64,000 nt of DNA, taken from NCBI RefSeq assembly GCF_010093305.1, contig NZ_PDWS01000002.1:310001-374000 (forward strand). Direction: 5' to 3'. This document shows, one piece after another, positions 26,917 to 35,698 of this stretch. The notes under the pieces are model-generated. The model saw only the letters and a program-made list of their open reading frames with translations. It had not been told where the DNA came from and did no database searches. This DNA comes from Pseudoxanthomonas sacheonensis (GTDB lineage: Bacteria > Pseudomonadota > Gammaproteobacteria > Xanthomonadales > Xanthomonadaceae). A program made the translations under genes and the position numbers. How positions within the stretch are numbered: the stretch's first letter is position 1; every line of letters starts with the position of its first letter.

Positions 26917-28047
26917 TCAGCGTGGAGCCAGATAACCGCCCTTCACCCCGCCGTTGGACAGCACCACCTGCCACAACTGCGAATTGCGCGTGCGGAAAGT
27001 GGCCATGGACGCGGCCAGATAGAACCGCCACATGCGGCGGAAGCGTTCGTCGTAACGCGGATCCGACGGCCAGGCGCGCTCCACGTTGCCGCGCCATGCC
27101 TGCAGCGTGCGGTCGTAGTCGGCGCCGAAGTTGTGCCAGTCTTCGATGACGAACAGGCCTTCCACCGCCTGCGCGATCTGCGCCGTGGAAGGCAGCATGG
27201 AGTTGGGGAAGATGTAGCGCCCGATCCAGGCGTCGGTATGGTTGACCGAACGGTTGGTGCCTATGGTGTGCAGCAGGAACAGCGCGCCCGGCGGCAGGCA
27301 GCGCTGCGCCACTTCGAAATAACCGCGGTAGTTCTTGACGCCCACATGCTCGAACATGCCGATGGACAGCGCCGCATCGAACGGCTCGTGCAGCTCGCGG
27401 TAATCCTGCAGCCTGATTTCGATCGGCAGGCCGGCGCACAGTTCGCGCGCATACTCGGCCTGCTCCTTCGAGATGGTGATGCCCACCCCGCTGACCCCGT
27501 AACGTTCGGCGGCGAATTTCAGCGCCTCGCCCCAGCCGCAGCCGATGTCCAGCACACGCATGCCCGGTCGCAGGCGAAGCTTGCGGCAGGTCAAGTCCAG
27601 CTTCGCTTCCTGCGCCGCATCCAGCCCGTCCAGCACGCGCCCGTCGGCCTGCGTCCAGTAGCCGCAGCTGTAGACCAGGCGCCGGCCCAGCATGGCCGCA
27701 TACAGATCGTTGCCCAGATCGTAGTGGCGTTCTCCCACTTCCCGGCTGCGGTTGCGGCTCTGCAGATTCAGCAAGCGCGCGCGCAGCGCGTCCCAGAGTT
27801 CGCCGGCGCCGTGCACGCGCTGCTCCAACCGCGCCTGCAGCAGATGGAACAGGAATCCGTCCAGCGATTCCGCATCCCACCAGCCGTCCATATAGCTTTC
27901 GCCCAGGCCCAGCGATCCCTGCCCCAGCACCCGCGCATAGAAATGGGGATCGTGCACCTGCAGATCCCAAGGGCGCGCGCCGCCGATCTGCACGTCCGCC
28001 TCCGCAAGCAGGTGGGCGACCCGTCGTTGGAAGCGTTGCTGCGACAT
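26917..28047 (-). CDS. cfa: Cyclopropane-fatty-acyl-phospholipid synthase family protein
   Basis: The 376-residue SAM-dependent enzyme transfers a methylene group to unsaturated acyl chains of membrane lipids. The SAM loop is VLDIGCGWGEALKFA (about 166-180). Further features are GVGITISKEQAEYA, ALSIGMFEHVGVKNYRGYF, LLHTIGTNRS and the WHNFGADYDRTLQAW stretch. Length matches E. coli Cfa (382). It lies directly downstream of a DUF3298 lipoprotein gene (13-bp gap), suggesting cotranscription. Confidence 0.92.
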   Translation of the reverse strand: MSQQRFQRRVAHLLAEADVQIGGARPWDLQVHDPHFYARVLGQGSLGLGESYMDGWWDAESLDGFLFHLLQARLEQRVHGAGELWDALRARLLNLQSRNRSREVGERHYDLGNDLYAAMLGRRLVYSCGYWTQADGRVLDGLDAAQEAKLDLTCRKLRLRPGMRVLDIGCGWGEALKFAAERYGVSGVGITISKEQAEYARELCAGLPIEIRLQDYRELHEPFDAALSIGMFEHVGVKNYRGYFEVAQRCLPPGALFLLHTIGTNRSVNHTDAWIGRYIFPNSMLPSTAQIAQAVEGLFVIEDWHNFGADYDRTLQAWRGNVERAWPSDPRYDERFRRMWRFYLAASMATFRTRNSQLWQVVLSNGGVKGGYLAPR

Positions 28048-28060
28048 GGCCCGGGCCGGA

Positions 28061-28894
28061 TTATCGGGGTTTGGCGAACAGGCCGGCGTATTCGGGGGCG
28101 ACGTAGGGCAGCAGTACCGCCGCCGGCACGTCCACCGTCTGCGTCCCGTCCGCGTACGGGCCCACCTGATACGGCGGGAATACGAAGCGCAACGCGATCA
28201 CCTTGCCGTCGGCGCCGACTATCGGCTGGAACTGGCTGAAATTGTCCACGTCCGGTTCGGTGCCTTCGTCGATCATCTTGTCGGCGCTGCGCACGAACTG
28301 CAGCCGTTCCTCGGGCGGCATTTCGTCGGCATCGGCGCGCACGGAGACGCTGGTGTGCAGTTGTTCCCGGATGAAGGCGCCGATGGCGGCCCAACCTTCC
28401 ACCTTGGGCACCAGTTCCTTGGCCGTCAGCAGCTTGTTCTGCGGAGGCAGCCAAACGAAACGCGCCACCAGCGGTTCGCCGTGCGCGCCGCCGGTGTAGC
28501 GGCTGCCATCGGCGGCGACCGCCACCAGCTCCGGCGTTTCGGCGACTTGTTCGAAGCTGAGCGACAGTTCGTACGGCGCCGACGGCTTGTCGTTGCCGAA
28601 TCCGGCCACCGCCTGCATCAGCTCCGCCCGCGCCGCGTCGGAATAGGCGGCGACGGCCTGCGCCAGACCCGGATACTTGTTGAGCGTCGGCGGATAGCTG
28701 ATGCCCACTATGTAGGCATCGTTGGTTTCGATGACGTCCTTGAGCTCGGGCACGGCGGGCGCGCCCGCAACCGGGGCCTGCGCTGGCGCGGTGTCGGGTT
28801 GCGCCGGGGCGGCGGGCGTGTCGGCTTCGCGCCTGCAGGCGCCGAGTGCCAGTACCAACAGGAAAAACAGGGGGAATTTCGACACGGATCGCAC
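28061..28894 (-). CDS. DUF3298/DUF4163-type lipoprotein
   Basis: The 277-residue lipoprotein has the lipobox LALGAC at residues 15-20 and a Pro/Ala-rich linker. A DUF4163-like N-terminal half follows (AYIVGISYPPTLN, YELSLSFEQVAETPELVAVA), then a DUF3298-like C-terminal half (FVWLPPQNKLLTAKELVPK, FQPIVGADGKVIALRFVFPP, YQVGPYADGTQTVDVPAAVL). Relatives include the RsiV extracytoplasmic domain that binds lysozyme. Here no anti-sigma helix is present, so it is not an RsiV orthologue. The function is unknown; it is envelope-located. Confidence 0.82.
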   Translation of the reverse strand: MRSVSKFPLFFLLVLALGACRREADTPAAPAQPDTAPAQAPVAGAPAVPELKDVIETNDAYIVGISYPPTLNKYPGLAQAVAAYSDAARAELMQAVAGFGNDKPSAPYELSLSFEQVAETPELVAVAADGSRYTGGAHGEPLVARFVWLPPQNKLLTAKELVPKVEGWAAIGAFIREQLHTSVSVRADADEMPPEERLQFVRSADKMIDEGTEPDVDNFSQFQPIVGADGKVIALRFVFPPYQVGPYADGTQTVDVPAAVLLPYVAPEYAGLFAKPR

Positions 28895-28976
28895 GACCAG
28901 ACTCCTTCCAGGGAATGCATACAGTTTATGCCGCGACGCAGCAGCGCGACAGCCGCAATTCCGACCGGCGCGCTCT

Positions 28977-29252
28977 TCAGTCGACCAGATCGGCGTACTC
29001 CGGATGGTGCTGGACGTAGGCAGCCGAATAGGAACAGGCCGGCACTACCCGCAACCCCTCCGCGCGCGCGTACTCCAGCGCGGCCTTGACCAATTCCCCG
29101 GCGATCCCGCGTCCACCGATGGCCTCAGGCACGCCGGTGTGGTCGATGGTCAGGCGCCCGCCGTCCCGGCGGTAAAGCAGCTCCGCTTCGTATCCCTCTA
29201 CCCGGACAGCGAAACGGCGGGAGGCGGGGTCGTGGGCGATGTCCAGGGGCAT
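28977..29252 (-). CDS. Small GNAT-type N-acetyltransferase (Acetyltransf_CG, NATD1-like)
   Basis: The 91-residue protein has the short GNAT fold of PF14542. ELLYRRDGGRLTIDHTGVPE is followed by the acetyl-CoA loop GGRGIAGELVKAALEYARAE and the ending CSYSAAYVQHHPEY. I chose the start at 29252 because MPLDIAHDP gives the standard family N-terminus. The substrate is unknown. Confidence 0.88.
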   Translation of the reverse strand: MPLDIAHDPASRRFAVRVEGYEAELLYRRDGGRLTIDHTGVPEAIGGRGIAGELVKAALEYARAEGLRVVPACSYSAAYVQHHPEYADLVD

Positions 29253-29397
29253 GGGTCTCTCCAATGGGGAATGCATCACGGCTGGATTGTGCCGCAGGCG
29301 GTTCAGGGGCGGCAAAACTGGACGCGGCGCGTCACATTCGGGCTGGCCCATGCCACTTGCCCCCGTCCTTCAACGCTTTCAGTGCCATAACTCACAG

Positions 29398-29414
29398 TTG
29401 GCACGATAACTGCT
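29398..29414 (+). promoter_or_regulatory. Putative sigma-54 promoter (-24/-12)
   Basis: TTGGCACGATAACTGCT matches the RpoN consensus TTGGCACG-N4-TTGC(A/T), with the GG and GC exactly one turn apart and only one mismatch in the -12 box (CTGCT). The predicted start of transcription is around 29424-29426, leaving a leader of about 25 nt before the ATG at 29451. An enhancer-binding site cannot be identified by eye in the 145 bp upstream. Confidence 0.65.
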
Positions 29415-29450
29415 TTAACCCTCCCAAGAGCAAACACACGGGGAACGGCA

Positions 29451-29666
29451 ATGAACTTCGACGACGCAACCATCAGCAACAACAACTCGTCCAGCGACTT
29501 CACCCTGCTGGAAGGCCTTTACCAGCTTGCCGTCACCGGCCACACCGACGACTGGGAATTCGAGCGCCTCAACAATGCGGTATACGAGCGCCTGCTCTCT
29601 TCCTACAACAGCGGTGTCGACATGGGCATGCACGAAACCGCCAATCCGATGAACCTGGTGGGCTGA
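29451..29666 (+). CDS. Small orphan protein under a putative sigma-54 promoter
   Basis: The 71-residue acidic protein (MNFDDATISNNNSSSDFTLL at the start, ending HETANPMNLVG) is not recognised. It has no signal peptide or membrane helix. A predicted helix covers about 17-54 (LLEGLYQLAVTGHTDDWEFE), and the N-terminus is polar and Asn/Ser-rich. It is monocistronic, with a close RpoN promoter match 26 nt upstream of its leader and a strong terminator 86 bp downstream. GC content is lower than its neighbours. It could be a small regulator or a peptide precursor with a leader-like N-terminus, but no modifying enzymes lie nearby. Confidence 0.65.
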   Translation: MNFDDATISNNNSSSDFTLLEGLYQLAVTGHTDDWEFERLNNAVYERLLSSYNSGVDMGMHETANPMNLVG

Positions 29667-29751
29667 AACACGCTTCACTCTGCGATACCGGTTCGACGAT
29701 ATCGCGACAACGCAACAACCAGAACAATAAGACGGCCTGTACACAGGTCCG

Positions 29752-29787
29752 GACGCAGGTGACGGGGGTCGCCTGCGTCATTTTTTT
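29752..29787 (+). terminator. Rho-independent terminator of the small sigma-54-linked gene
   Basis: The 12-bp stem GACGCAGGTGAC/GTCGCCTGCGTC (one G-T type pair) has loop GGGG and is followed by A and seven T residues. Its orientation is plus-strand, and the converging histone-like gene ends 26 bp beyond it. Confidence 0.9.
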
Positions 29788-29812
29788 GGGTCCGTTTTTT
29801 GGCCGTATCGCC

Positions 29813-30457
29813 TCAGCGATTGTCCCGCTTGCCCTGGTTGCGCCTGTCCTGCGTGCCCAGACTACCCTGTATCGCTTTCATCCTGCTTTCGGCGGCATGC
29901 AGTTCCACCGCCTTGTCCGCCGCTTCGTTCGATTGGAAGCCCGGGTCCGGCACTGGCGCGTGGTGCGGATCCAACAGCTGCCAGGGCTGCGTTTCCCGGT
30001 CGTGCGCCCGCTTCTGTTCCAGCAGCTTGCGGGTATTGGCCAGCGCCTGATGCGGGGTGACTTTGCGTGGGGCAGCCTTGCTGGCTCGTTTGGCGGGTGC
30101 CGATTTCGCCGCGGAGTTCGATGGAACCGGCTTGGCCTGCGTCTTCCTGACCTTAGCCGTGGCCTGCTTTACCGCAACCTTCTTCGCCACCGGCTTGCTG
30201 GCGACCGCCTTTTTAGCGGTTTTTTCGACTACCGATTTTTTTGCGACGGCCTTCTTGGCTACGCTCTTGGTCGCTTGCCTGGCCGGCGCTTTCCTCGCAG
30301 AAGTCTTCTTCACTGCCGCCTTGACGGCCTTTCGCGGTTTGGCCGCCGGCTTTATCGCTTTCTTGGCGACCTTCTTCGCGGTCTTGCCTTGTGTTTTATT
30401 TTTTGCGGGCGTCTTTTTTGCGGCCTTGGATGTCTTGGCGGGTTTGCGGGTAGCCAT
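29813..30457 (-). CDS. Histone H1-like Lys/Ala-rich DNA-binding protein
   Basis: The 214-residue very basic protein has residues 1-130 as degenerate KxAxK / AKK / KPVAKK repeats of the kind seen in histone H1-like AlgP and HctB proteins. Such proteins coat DNA or modulate chromosome compaction. Unlike pure repeat proteins it ends in an 80-residue non-repetitive part (VTPHQALANTRKLLEQKRAH, then SNEAADKAVELHAAESRMKA) with mixed charge that may be helical. A similar tail accompanies these proteins in related genomes. Repeat number is likely to vary between strains. Confidence 0.85.
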   Translation of the reverse strand: MATRKPAKTSKAAKKTPAKNKTQGKTAKKVAKKAIKPAAKPRKAVKAAVKKTSARKAPARQATKSVAKKAVAKKSVVEKTAKKAVASKPVAKKVAVKQATAKVRKTQAKPVPSNSAAKSAPAKRASKAAPRKVTPHQALANTRKLLEQKRAHDRETQPWQLLDPHHAPVPDPGFQSNEAADKAVELHAAESRMKAIQGSLGTQDRRNQGKRDNR

Positions 30458-30539
30458 CGCTCACGATCTCCGTTGATGTCTCGTGGCTATTCGATAGCAC
30501 GCAAAACATTCAGATACGGTGATCGCGCCGACGCGCAGT

Positions 30540-31154
30540 TCAGCCTCCGAACGAGGGTTGCTGCAATTGCCGCAGGAAATGCCCCAATACGCGCGGCTCC
30601 ATGATCAGCATGAACAGCACGCCATAGGCAGCGCCGGCGAGGTGTGCGCTGTGGTTGATGCGATCGCCGCCGCGACGGTCCATCCAGATGCTGTAGCCCA
30701 CGTAGAGCACGGCGAACAGGATGGCGGGCATGGGAATGAAGAACACGCCGATGATCGACCACGGCCTGACCAGGATGTAGGCGAACAGGATGGCCGACAC
30801 CGCGCCCGACGCGCCCAGGCTGAGGTAGTTGGGGTTCTTCTGGTTCTTCAGATACGTGGGCAGGATGGACACCACCAGCGCAGATACGTAGAACACGGGA
30901 TAGACCCACACGCCCATGTCGCCCATCAACGACTCGATCGGCGGTCCGAAGAAGAACAGCGTGATCATGTTGAAAAGCAGATGCATGAAATCCGCATGGA
31001 TGAAGCCGTAGGTCACCAGCCGGTCGTACTGCTTGTGCTTGTCGATCGCCGGCGGCCACAGGATCAGCCGGTCGGCCAGCTTGCGGTTGTTGAACGCGAT
31101 CCACGACACCACGCAGGTGATGGCGATCAAGGCATAGGTAACGGGGGTTTCCAT
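30540..31154 (-). CDS. Rhomboid family intramembrane serine protease
   Basis: The 204-residue protein has six hydrophobic helices. The rhomboid catalytic dyad is present: Ser116 in LSLGASGAVSAIL and His171 in NHSAHLAGAAYG. The HADFMHLLFNM stretch (oxyanion Asn about residue 62) is also there. It cleaves membrane proteins within the bilayer; its substrate is unknown. The ATG at 31154 overlaps the stop of the POT transporter gene by one base, so the two form an operon. Confidence 0.92.
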   Translation of the reverse strand: METPVTYALIAITCVVSWIAFNNRKLADRLILWPPAIDKHKQYDRLVTYGFIHADFMHLLFNMITLFFFGPPIESLMGDMGVWVYPVFYVSALVVSILPTYLKNQKNPNYLSLGASGAVSAILFAYILVRPWSIIGVFFIPMPAILFAVLYVGYSIWMDRRGGDRINHSAHLAGAAYGVLFMLIMEPRVLGHFLRQLQQPSFGG

Positions 31155-32773
31155 CAAACGGCTCCGACGGCGCGATAGTTGTCCTGCATTGGATAGCGCC
31201 ACGCGTACAGCGCGAATACCAAGGCCGCGATGAAGGCGAACACGGCGAAGAAGAACATCAGAAATGCATTCTCGCTCAGTCCTGTACTGGCGATGCGTGA
31301 AATCACCGCTTCATTGCGCACGCTGACATTGGTCAGCAGCACCCACACATTGCCGAAAGTAACCGAGAGGTACCAAAGCGCCATGATCACTCCCTTCATG
31401 GCCTGCGTAGCCTGGCTATAGGCGAATTCCAACGCCGTAGCCGATACCAGCACCTCGCCGAAGGTCAGCAGCAGGTAGGGCAGGATCTGCCAGGCCAGCG
31501 ATACCGGATCGCCGCCATCGATCCACAACTGGATCGCACCGGCGGCTATCCATGCCACGCCGGAGAACGCGATGCCCCACCCCATGCGCCTGAGCGCGGT
31601 GGGCTCGAAACCCATGCGCCGCAGCAGTGGATACAGCACGATATTGTTGAACGGGATGATCAGCATCACCAGCAGCGGATTGAGCGCCTGCATCTGCCCC
31701 GCTTCCTTGACCAGCCAGCTGGGCCACCACCACAGATCGTGCGGCACCATCATGGTCTTGCCCTGCAGCACCCAGGTGGAAGCCTTCTGGTCGAACAAGG
31801 ACCAGAACGGCGTGATCAGCGCGAACACGATGATCACGCGCAGCACCGCGCGAACGCTGTCCACCGCAGAATCCGGATGCAGGCCGCGGGCGCGTTCGAG
31901 CTGCATCGACACGCCGATGCCGCCGAACGCGATCAACGCGCCCAGCGCCAGGCAGGCGGTGATGACGAAACCGAAACCTTCCGGCCAGAAACCAGGCTTG
32001 AGCGCCCAGCACAGCAGCATCGCCACCGCCAGCGCGGCCCCGGCGAGGGCCACCGACAGACCGGGCCGGCCCTGTCCCTGCTCGTGCCGGGTCAGCGCGG
32101 TGCGGGCGACGCTGTAGAACGAGTTCGGGTCGTCGCCATGCGTCGGCGGCACCCGCACGTACTGTTTGCGCCCCAGCCAGAAGATCAGGGTGGCGATGAA
32201 CATCAGGATGCCCGGGATGCCGAAAGCGACGGCGGGTCCGTGATTGCGCAGGAACAGCGGCATCAGCAGCGAGGCGAAGAAACTGCCGAAGTTGATCGTC
32301 CAGTAGAAGAAATCGAACACGATTTTGGCCAGGCTCTTGTTCGACTCGTCGAACTGGTCGCCGACGAACGACACCACCAGCGGCTTGATGCCGCCGGAAC
32401 CGAGCGCGATCAGGAACAGCCCGGCATAGAACCCGTTACGGTTGTCGTCGAATGCGGCCAGGCAGGCATGGCCCGCGCAATAGATCAGCGAGAACCACAA
32501 CACGGTGTTGTATTTTCCGAAATATCGATCCGACAGCCACCCCCCGAGCAGGGGGAAGAAGTAAACCCCGATCACGAAACTGTGGAATACGTCCTTGGCC
32601 GCTCCCTCGCGGTCGGCTTCCGGCAGATAGGCGAGGATCACGCTGCTCACCAGGAACTGGACCAGGATGTTGCGCATCCCGTAGAAACTGAAGCGCTCGC
32701 AAGCCTCGTTTCCGATAATGTAGGGAACCTGCCGCGGCAGGCGTGCCGATTGCGCCCTGGCTGTCGTGCTCAT
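31154..32773 (-). CDS. POT/PTR2 family proton-dependent oligopeptide transporter
   Basis: The 539-residue inner-membrane symporter has at least 12 helices. The PTR2 signature is near the N-terminus (IIGNEACERFSFYGMRNILV, with the ExxER proton-coupling motif). The second signature is LIALGSGGIKPLVVSFVGDQ and FFYWTINFGSFFASL. It imports di- and tripeptides, which fits the many exported peptidases around it. The frame is open further upstream, but MSTTARAQSARLPRQVPYII is the typical start. It overlaps the downstream rhomboid gene by one base. Confidence 0.92.
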   Translation of the reverse strand: MSTTARAQSARLPRQVPYIIGNEACERFSFYGMRNILVQFLVSSVILAYLPEADREGAAKDVFHSFVIGVYFFPLLGGWLSDRYFGKYNTVLWFSLIYCAGHACLAAFDDNRNGFYAGLFLIALGSGGIKPLVVSFVGDQFDESNKSLAKIVFDFFYWTINFGSFFASLLMPLFLRNHGPAVAFGIPGILMFIATLIFWLGRKQYVRVPPTHGDDPNSFYSVARTALTRHEQGQGRPGLSVALAGAALAVAMLLCWALKPGFWPEGFGFVITACLALGALIAFGGIGVSMQLERARGLHPDSAVDSVRAVLRVIIVFALITPFWSLFDQKASTWVLQGKTMMVPHDLWWWPSWLVKEAGQMQALNPLLVMLIIPFNNIVLYPLLRRMGFEPTALRRMGWGIAFSGVAWIAAGAIQLWIDGGDPVSLAWQILPYLLLTFGEVLVSATALEFAYSQATQAMKGVIMALWYLSVTFGNVWVLLTNVSVRNEAVISRIASTGLSENAFLMFFFAVFAFIAALVFALYAWRYPMQDNYRAVGAV

Positions 32774-32912
32774 CCGGTATTCCAGCGAATAGTTGCGGGA
32801 AGGGTAACCCATGGAACGTGCGCGGATCGACTGCACGAATGGACACTCCCGGCTAATGCGATGCCGGCCCGCAACGTGCATCATTGGCTTTTGAAGGCGA
32901 GAATCCACCCCT

Positions 32913-34685
32913 ATGCGCTCATTGCTCCTGCTTCTCGCGGTACTTTTGCTCACCGCACCCGCCATGCCCGCCTCCGCCGCCAACGACGCACTGACCACGG
33001 TTTCCGAGCGCTCAGGCTTCCTCAAGACCGGACGCTACGAGGAAGTCGCGGCCTTGTGCGACGCCTTCGCCAAAGCCTATCCGGACGCGGTGCGCTGTAT
33101 CGACTTCGGCAACTCTCCCGAGGGCCGGCCGATGAAAGCGCTGGTCGCTTCCACCAGCGGCGCGCTGGATGCCGCAACCGCGCGCAAACGCGATCTCCCT
33201 GTAGTGCTGATCCAGGGTGGGATACACGCCGGCGAGATCGACGGCAAGGACGCCGGCTTCCTGGCGCTGCGCGAAGTCCTGGAAGGCAAGGCGGCCAAAG
33301 GCGCGCTGGACAAGCTGGTGTGGGTGTTCGTGCCGGTGTTCAGCGTCGATGGCCATGAACGCTTCGGCGCCTGGAACCGCCCCAACCAGCGCGGCCCGGA
33401 GGAAATGGGCTGGCGCACCACCGCGCAGGGCTACAACCTCAATCGCGACTACGTGAAGGCCGATGCGCCCGAAATGCAGGCGATGCTGGCCCTGATCGAC
33501 GAATGGGATCCACTGGTCGAAGTGGACCTGCATGTCACCGACGGCGCCAAGTTCGAACACGATGTCTCCATCCAGGTGGAACCCATCCACGCCGGCGACG
33601 GCGAACTGCGCAAGGCCGGCCGCGCATGGCGCGATGGCGTGATCGCCGACCTGGCGGCGCAAGGCTCGCTGCCCCTGCCCTACTACCCTTCCTTCGCGGT
33701 GTCCGACGACCCGACCTCGGGTTTCGACGACGGCGTGCCGCCGCCGCGGTTCTCCCATGGCTACTTCTGGCTGCGCAACCGCTTGGGCATGCTGGTGGAA
33801 ACCCACTCCTGGAAGACCTACCCGGTGCGCGTGCGCATCACCCGCAACACCGTGGTCTCGGTGCTGGAACAGGTGGCGAAAAACGGCTGGCAATGGATGC
33901 AGCTTGCGCACCAGGCCGATGCGCGCGCCCGCGAATTGAAGGGAAGTTCCGTACCGCTGGCCTATGCGGCCGGCAAGGAATCGCACCTGGTCGATTTCCG
34001 CGGCTACGAATACACGCGTACGCCTTCCGAGATTTCCGGCGCGCTGATGACGCGATACGACGAGAGCAAGCCGCAGATCTGGCGGATTCCGCTGCGCGAC
34101 AACGTACAGCCCAGCCTGAGCGTGGCCGCACCTGCCGGCGGCTATCTCATTCCAGCCGCGCATGCCGGCTGGGTGGGAGCGAAGCTGAAACAGCACGGAA
34201 TCGAATTCCGCACGCTCGATGCGCACCCGGGACTGGCGGTCGAGAGCTTCCGCGCCAGCGAGGCGACGCCTGCCGCGCAGTCCTCCGAAGGCCATCAGCG
34301 GATGGCGGTCAAGGGCGAATGGAAAGCCGACAAGCGCGATATCGGCGCGGGCGCGCTGTTCGTGCCGATCGCGCAACCCAAATCGCGCCTGGTCATGTCG
34401 ATCCTGGAACCGCTGGCGCCGGACTCGCTGGTGGGCTGGGGCGAGTTCAACAACGCTTTCGAGCGCAAGGAATACATGGAGGACTACGTGGCCGAGGAAG
34501 TAGCGCGCGAAATGCTGGCCAAAGACGCGGCGCTGAAGGCGCGGTTCGAAAAGCGCGTCCGCGAGGATGCCGCTTTCGCCAAGGACCCGCAGGCGCGCCT
34601 GGAGTTCTTCTACCGGCTGCATTCCTCATGGGACGAACGCAACAATCTGTATCCGGTGATGCGCATCGATACGGTTCCCCGCTGA
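32913..34685 (+). CDS. Exported M14 zinc carboxypeptidase
   Basis: The 590-residue peptidase has a signal peptide (LLLLLAVLLLTAPAMPASAA). Zinc ligands are H105 and E108 in GGIHAGEIDGKD and H207 in EVDLHVTDGAK. The general-base Glu is probably E296 in LGMLVETHSWKTYP. The region after about residue 400 is a C-terminal domain with AGWVGAKLKQHGIEFRTLD, seen in large bacterial M14 proteins. It would trim C-terminal residues from peptides in the periplasm or outside the cell. It is divergent from the POT peptide transporter gene. Confidence 0.92.
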   Translation: MRSLLLLLAVLLLTAPAMPASAANDALTTVSERSGFLKTGRYEEVAALCDAFAKAYPDAVRCIDFGNSPEGRPMKALVASTSGALDAATARKRDLPVVLIQGGIHAGEIDGKDAGFLALREVLEGKAAKGALDKLVWVFVPVFSVDGHERFGAWNRPNQRGPEEMGWRTTAQGYNLNRDYVKADAPEMQAMLALIDEWDPLVEVDLHVTDGAKFEHDVSIQVEPIHAGDGELRKAGRAWRDGVIADLAAQGSLPLPYYPSFAVSDDPTSGFDDGVPPPRFSHGYFWLRNRLGMLVETHSWKTYPVRVRITRNTVVSVLEQVAKNGWQWMQLAHQADARARELKGSSVPLAYAAGKESHLVDFRGYEYTRTPSEISGALMTRYDESKPQIWRIPLRDNVQPSLSVAAPAGGYLIPAAHAGWVGAKLKQHGIEFRTLDAHPGLAVESFRASEATPAAQSSEGHQRMAVKGEWKADKRDIGAGALFVPIAQPKSRLVMSILEPLAPDSLVGWGEFNNAFERKEYMEDYVAEEVAREMLAKDAALKARFEKRVREDAAFAKDPQARLEFFYRLHSSWDERNNLYPVMRIDTVPR

Positions 34686-34705
34686 TTCTTTGGTGAGTTC
34701 ATGGA

Positions 34706-35611
34706 ATGAAGACGCTCGTTCTGGCCCTGCTGTCGCTGATCGCCTTCTCGCTGCCCGCAGGCGCGGCCGATTCGTCGCCCGCGCTATCGGAGAGAACCTT
34801 GAAAGTCGTCACTCTCAACCTCTACCACGACAAGGACGACTGGCCGAAGCGCCGCGTGCAGATCGTGGAGGAATTGAAGCGTCTACGCCCCGATGCGATA
34901 GCCCTGCAGGAAGTGCTGCAGGATGAAGGCCTGACCAACCAGGCCGAATGGCTTGCGACGCAATTGGGCTACCAGTGGCATTTCGTCAGCATCGATCCGG
35001 CCGGCCAGCCGCGGCGCTACGGCAACGCCCTGCTGACCCGCCACCCGATCCTCGAGCGCGGCCAGAAGCTCCTGCAGCCGCTCGACGACAGCCGCAGCGC
35101 GGGGTTCCTGCGTATCGATCTGGACGGACGGCCGCTCAACCTCTACGTCACCCACCTGCACTGGACCGACCAGGGTGGAGCGATCCGCGCCCGGCAGATC
35201 GCCGACCTGATGCAGTACATCGCCGCCACTTCGGAGAATATCCCCAGCCTGGTGGCCGGCGATTTCAATTCGACCGCCGATTCGCCGGAACTGGCCGCGC
35301 TGCGCGAAGGATTCGTGGATACCTACGGCGACCGGCACCCACAGGCCGACGCGGCCTCCAGCAGCACCTTGAACCCGAAGTATTTCGTCGCGCCCAAACG
35401 CATCGATCACGTGTTCTTCCAGCGTGGCGCGTTCGCCCCCCTCGGCGCCACGATCCTCTTCAGCCAGCCCGATGCCCAAGGCGTATGGGCCTCGGACCAT
35501 TTCGGCATGCTCGTCGAATTGCGCCTGGCCGCATTTGAAATCAAGGCGAAGCCGGCCCTGGATCAGCGATTGCGGTCCGATCGCCAGGCCGCTTTCCGTC
35601 ACGGTCGCTGA
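34706..35611 (+). CDS. Endonuclease/exonuclease/phosphatase family protein, exported
   Basis: The 301-residue EEP-fold hydrolase follows a signal peptide (LVLALLSLIAFSLPAGAADS). Metal- and phosphate-binding elements are KVVTLNLYHD, PDAIALQEVLQDEG, NLYVTHLHW, PSLVAGDFNSTAD and the final WASDHFGMLVELRL (DH catalytic pair). Family members cleave nucleic acids, phospholipids (sphingomyelinase-like) or inositol phosphates. The ending here does not decide among these. It is 20 bp downstream of the M14 gene and probably in the same operon. Confidence 0.88.
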   Translation: MKTLVLALLSLIAFSLPAGAADSSPALSERTLKVVTLNLYHDKDDWPKRRVQIVEELKRLRPDAIALQEVLQDEGLTNQAEWLATQLGYQWHFVSIDPAGQPRRYGNALLTRHPILERGQKLLQPLDDSRSAGFLRIDLDGRPLNLYVTHLHWTDQGGAIRARQIADLMQYIAATSENIPSLVAGDFNSTADSPELAALREGFVDTYGDRHPQADAASSSTLNPKYFVAPKRIDHVFFQRGAFAPLGATILFSQPDAQGVWASDHFGMLVELRLAAFEIKAKPALDQRLRSDRQAAFRHGR

Positions 35612-35698
35612 AGTTTTCTGCGGCTATGCTGCACTCCCGGGCAACACGGGCCAGGGCTTCCGGCCGTTGCGCGCACCTCCCGTTCGATTGGAAACCGC

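Noticed and set aside
29451-29666. The small sigma-54-linked gene as a RiPP precursor.
   Set aside because: No maturation enzyme, transporter or protease pair nearby and no clear leader-core junction; kept only as an unknown small protein.
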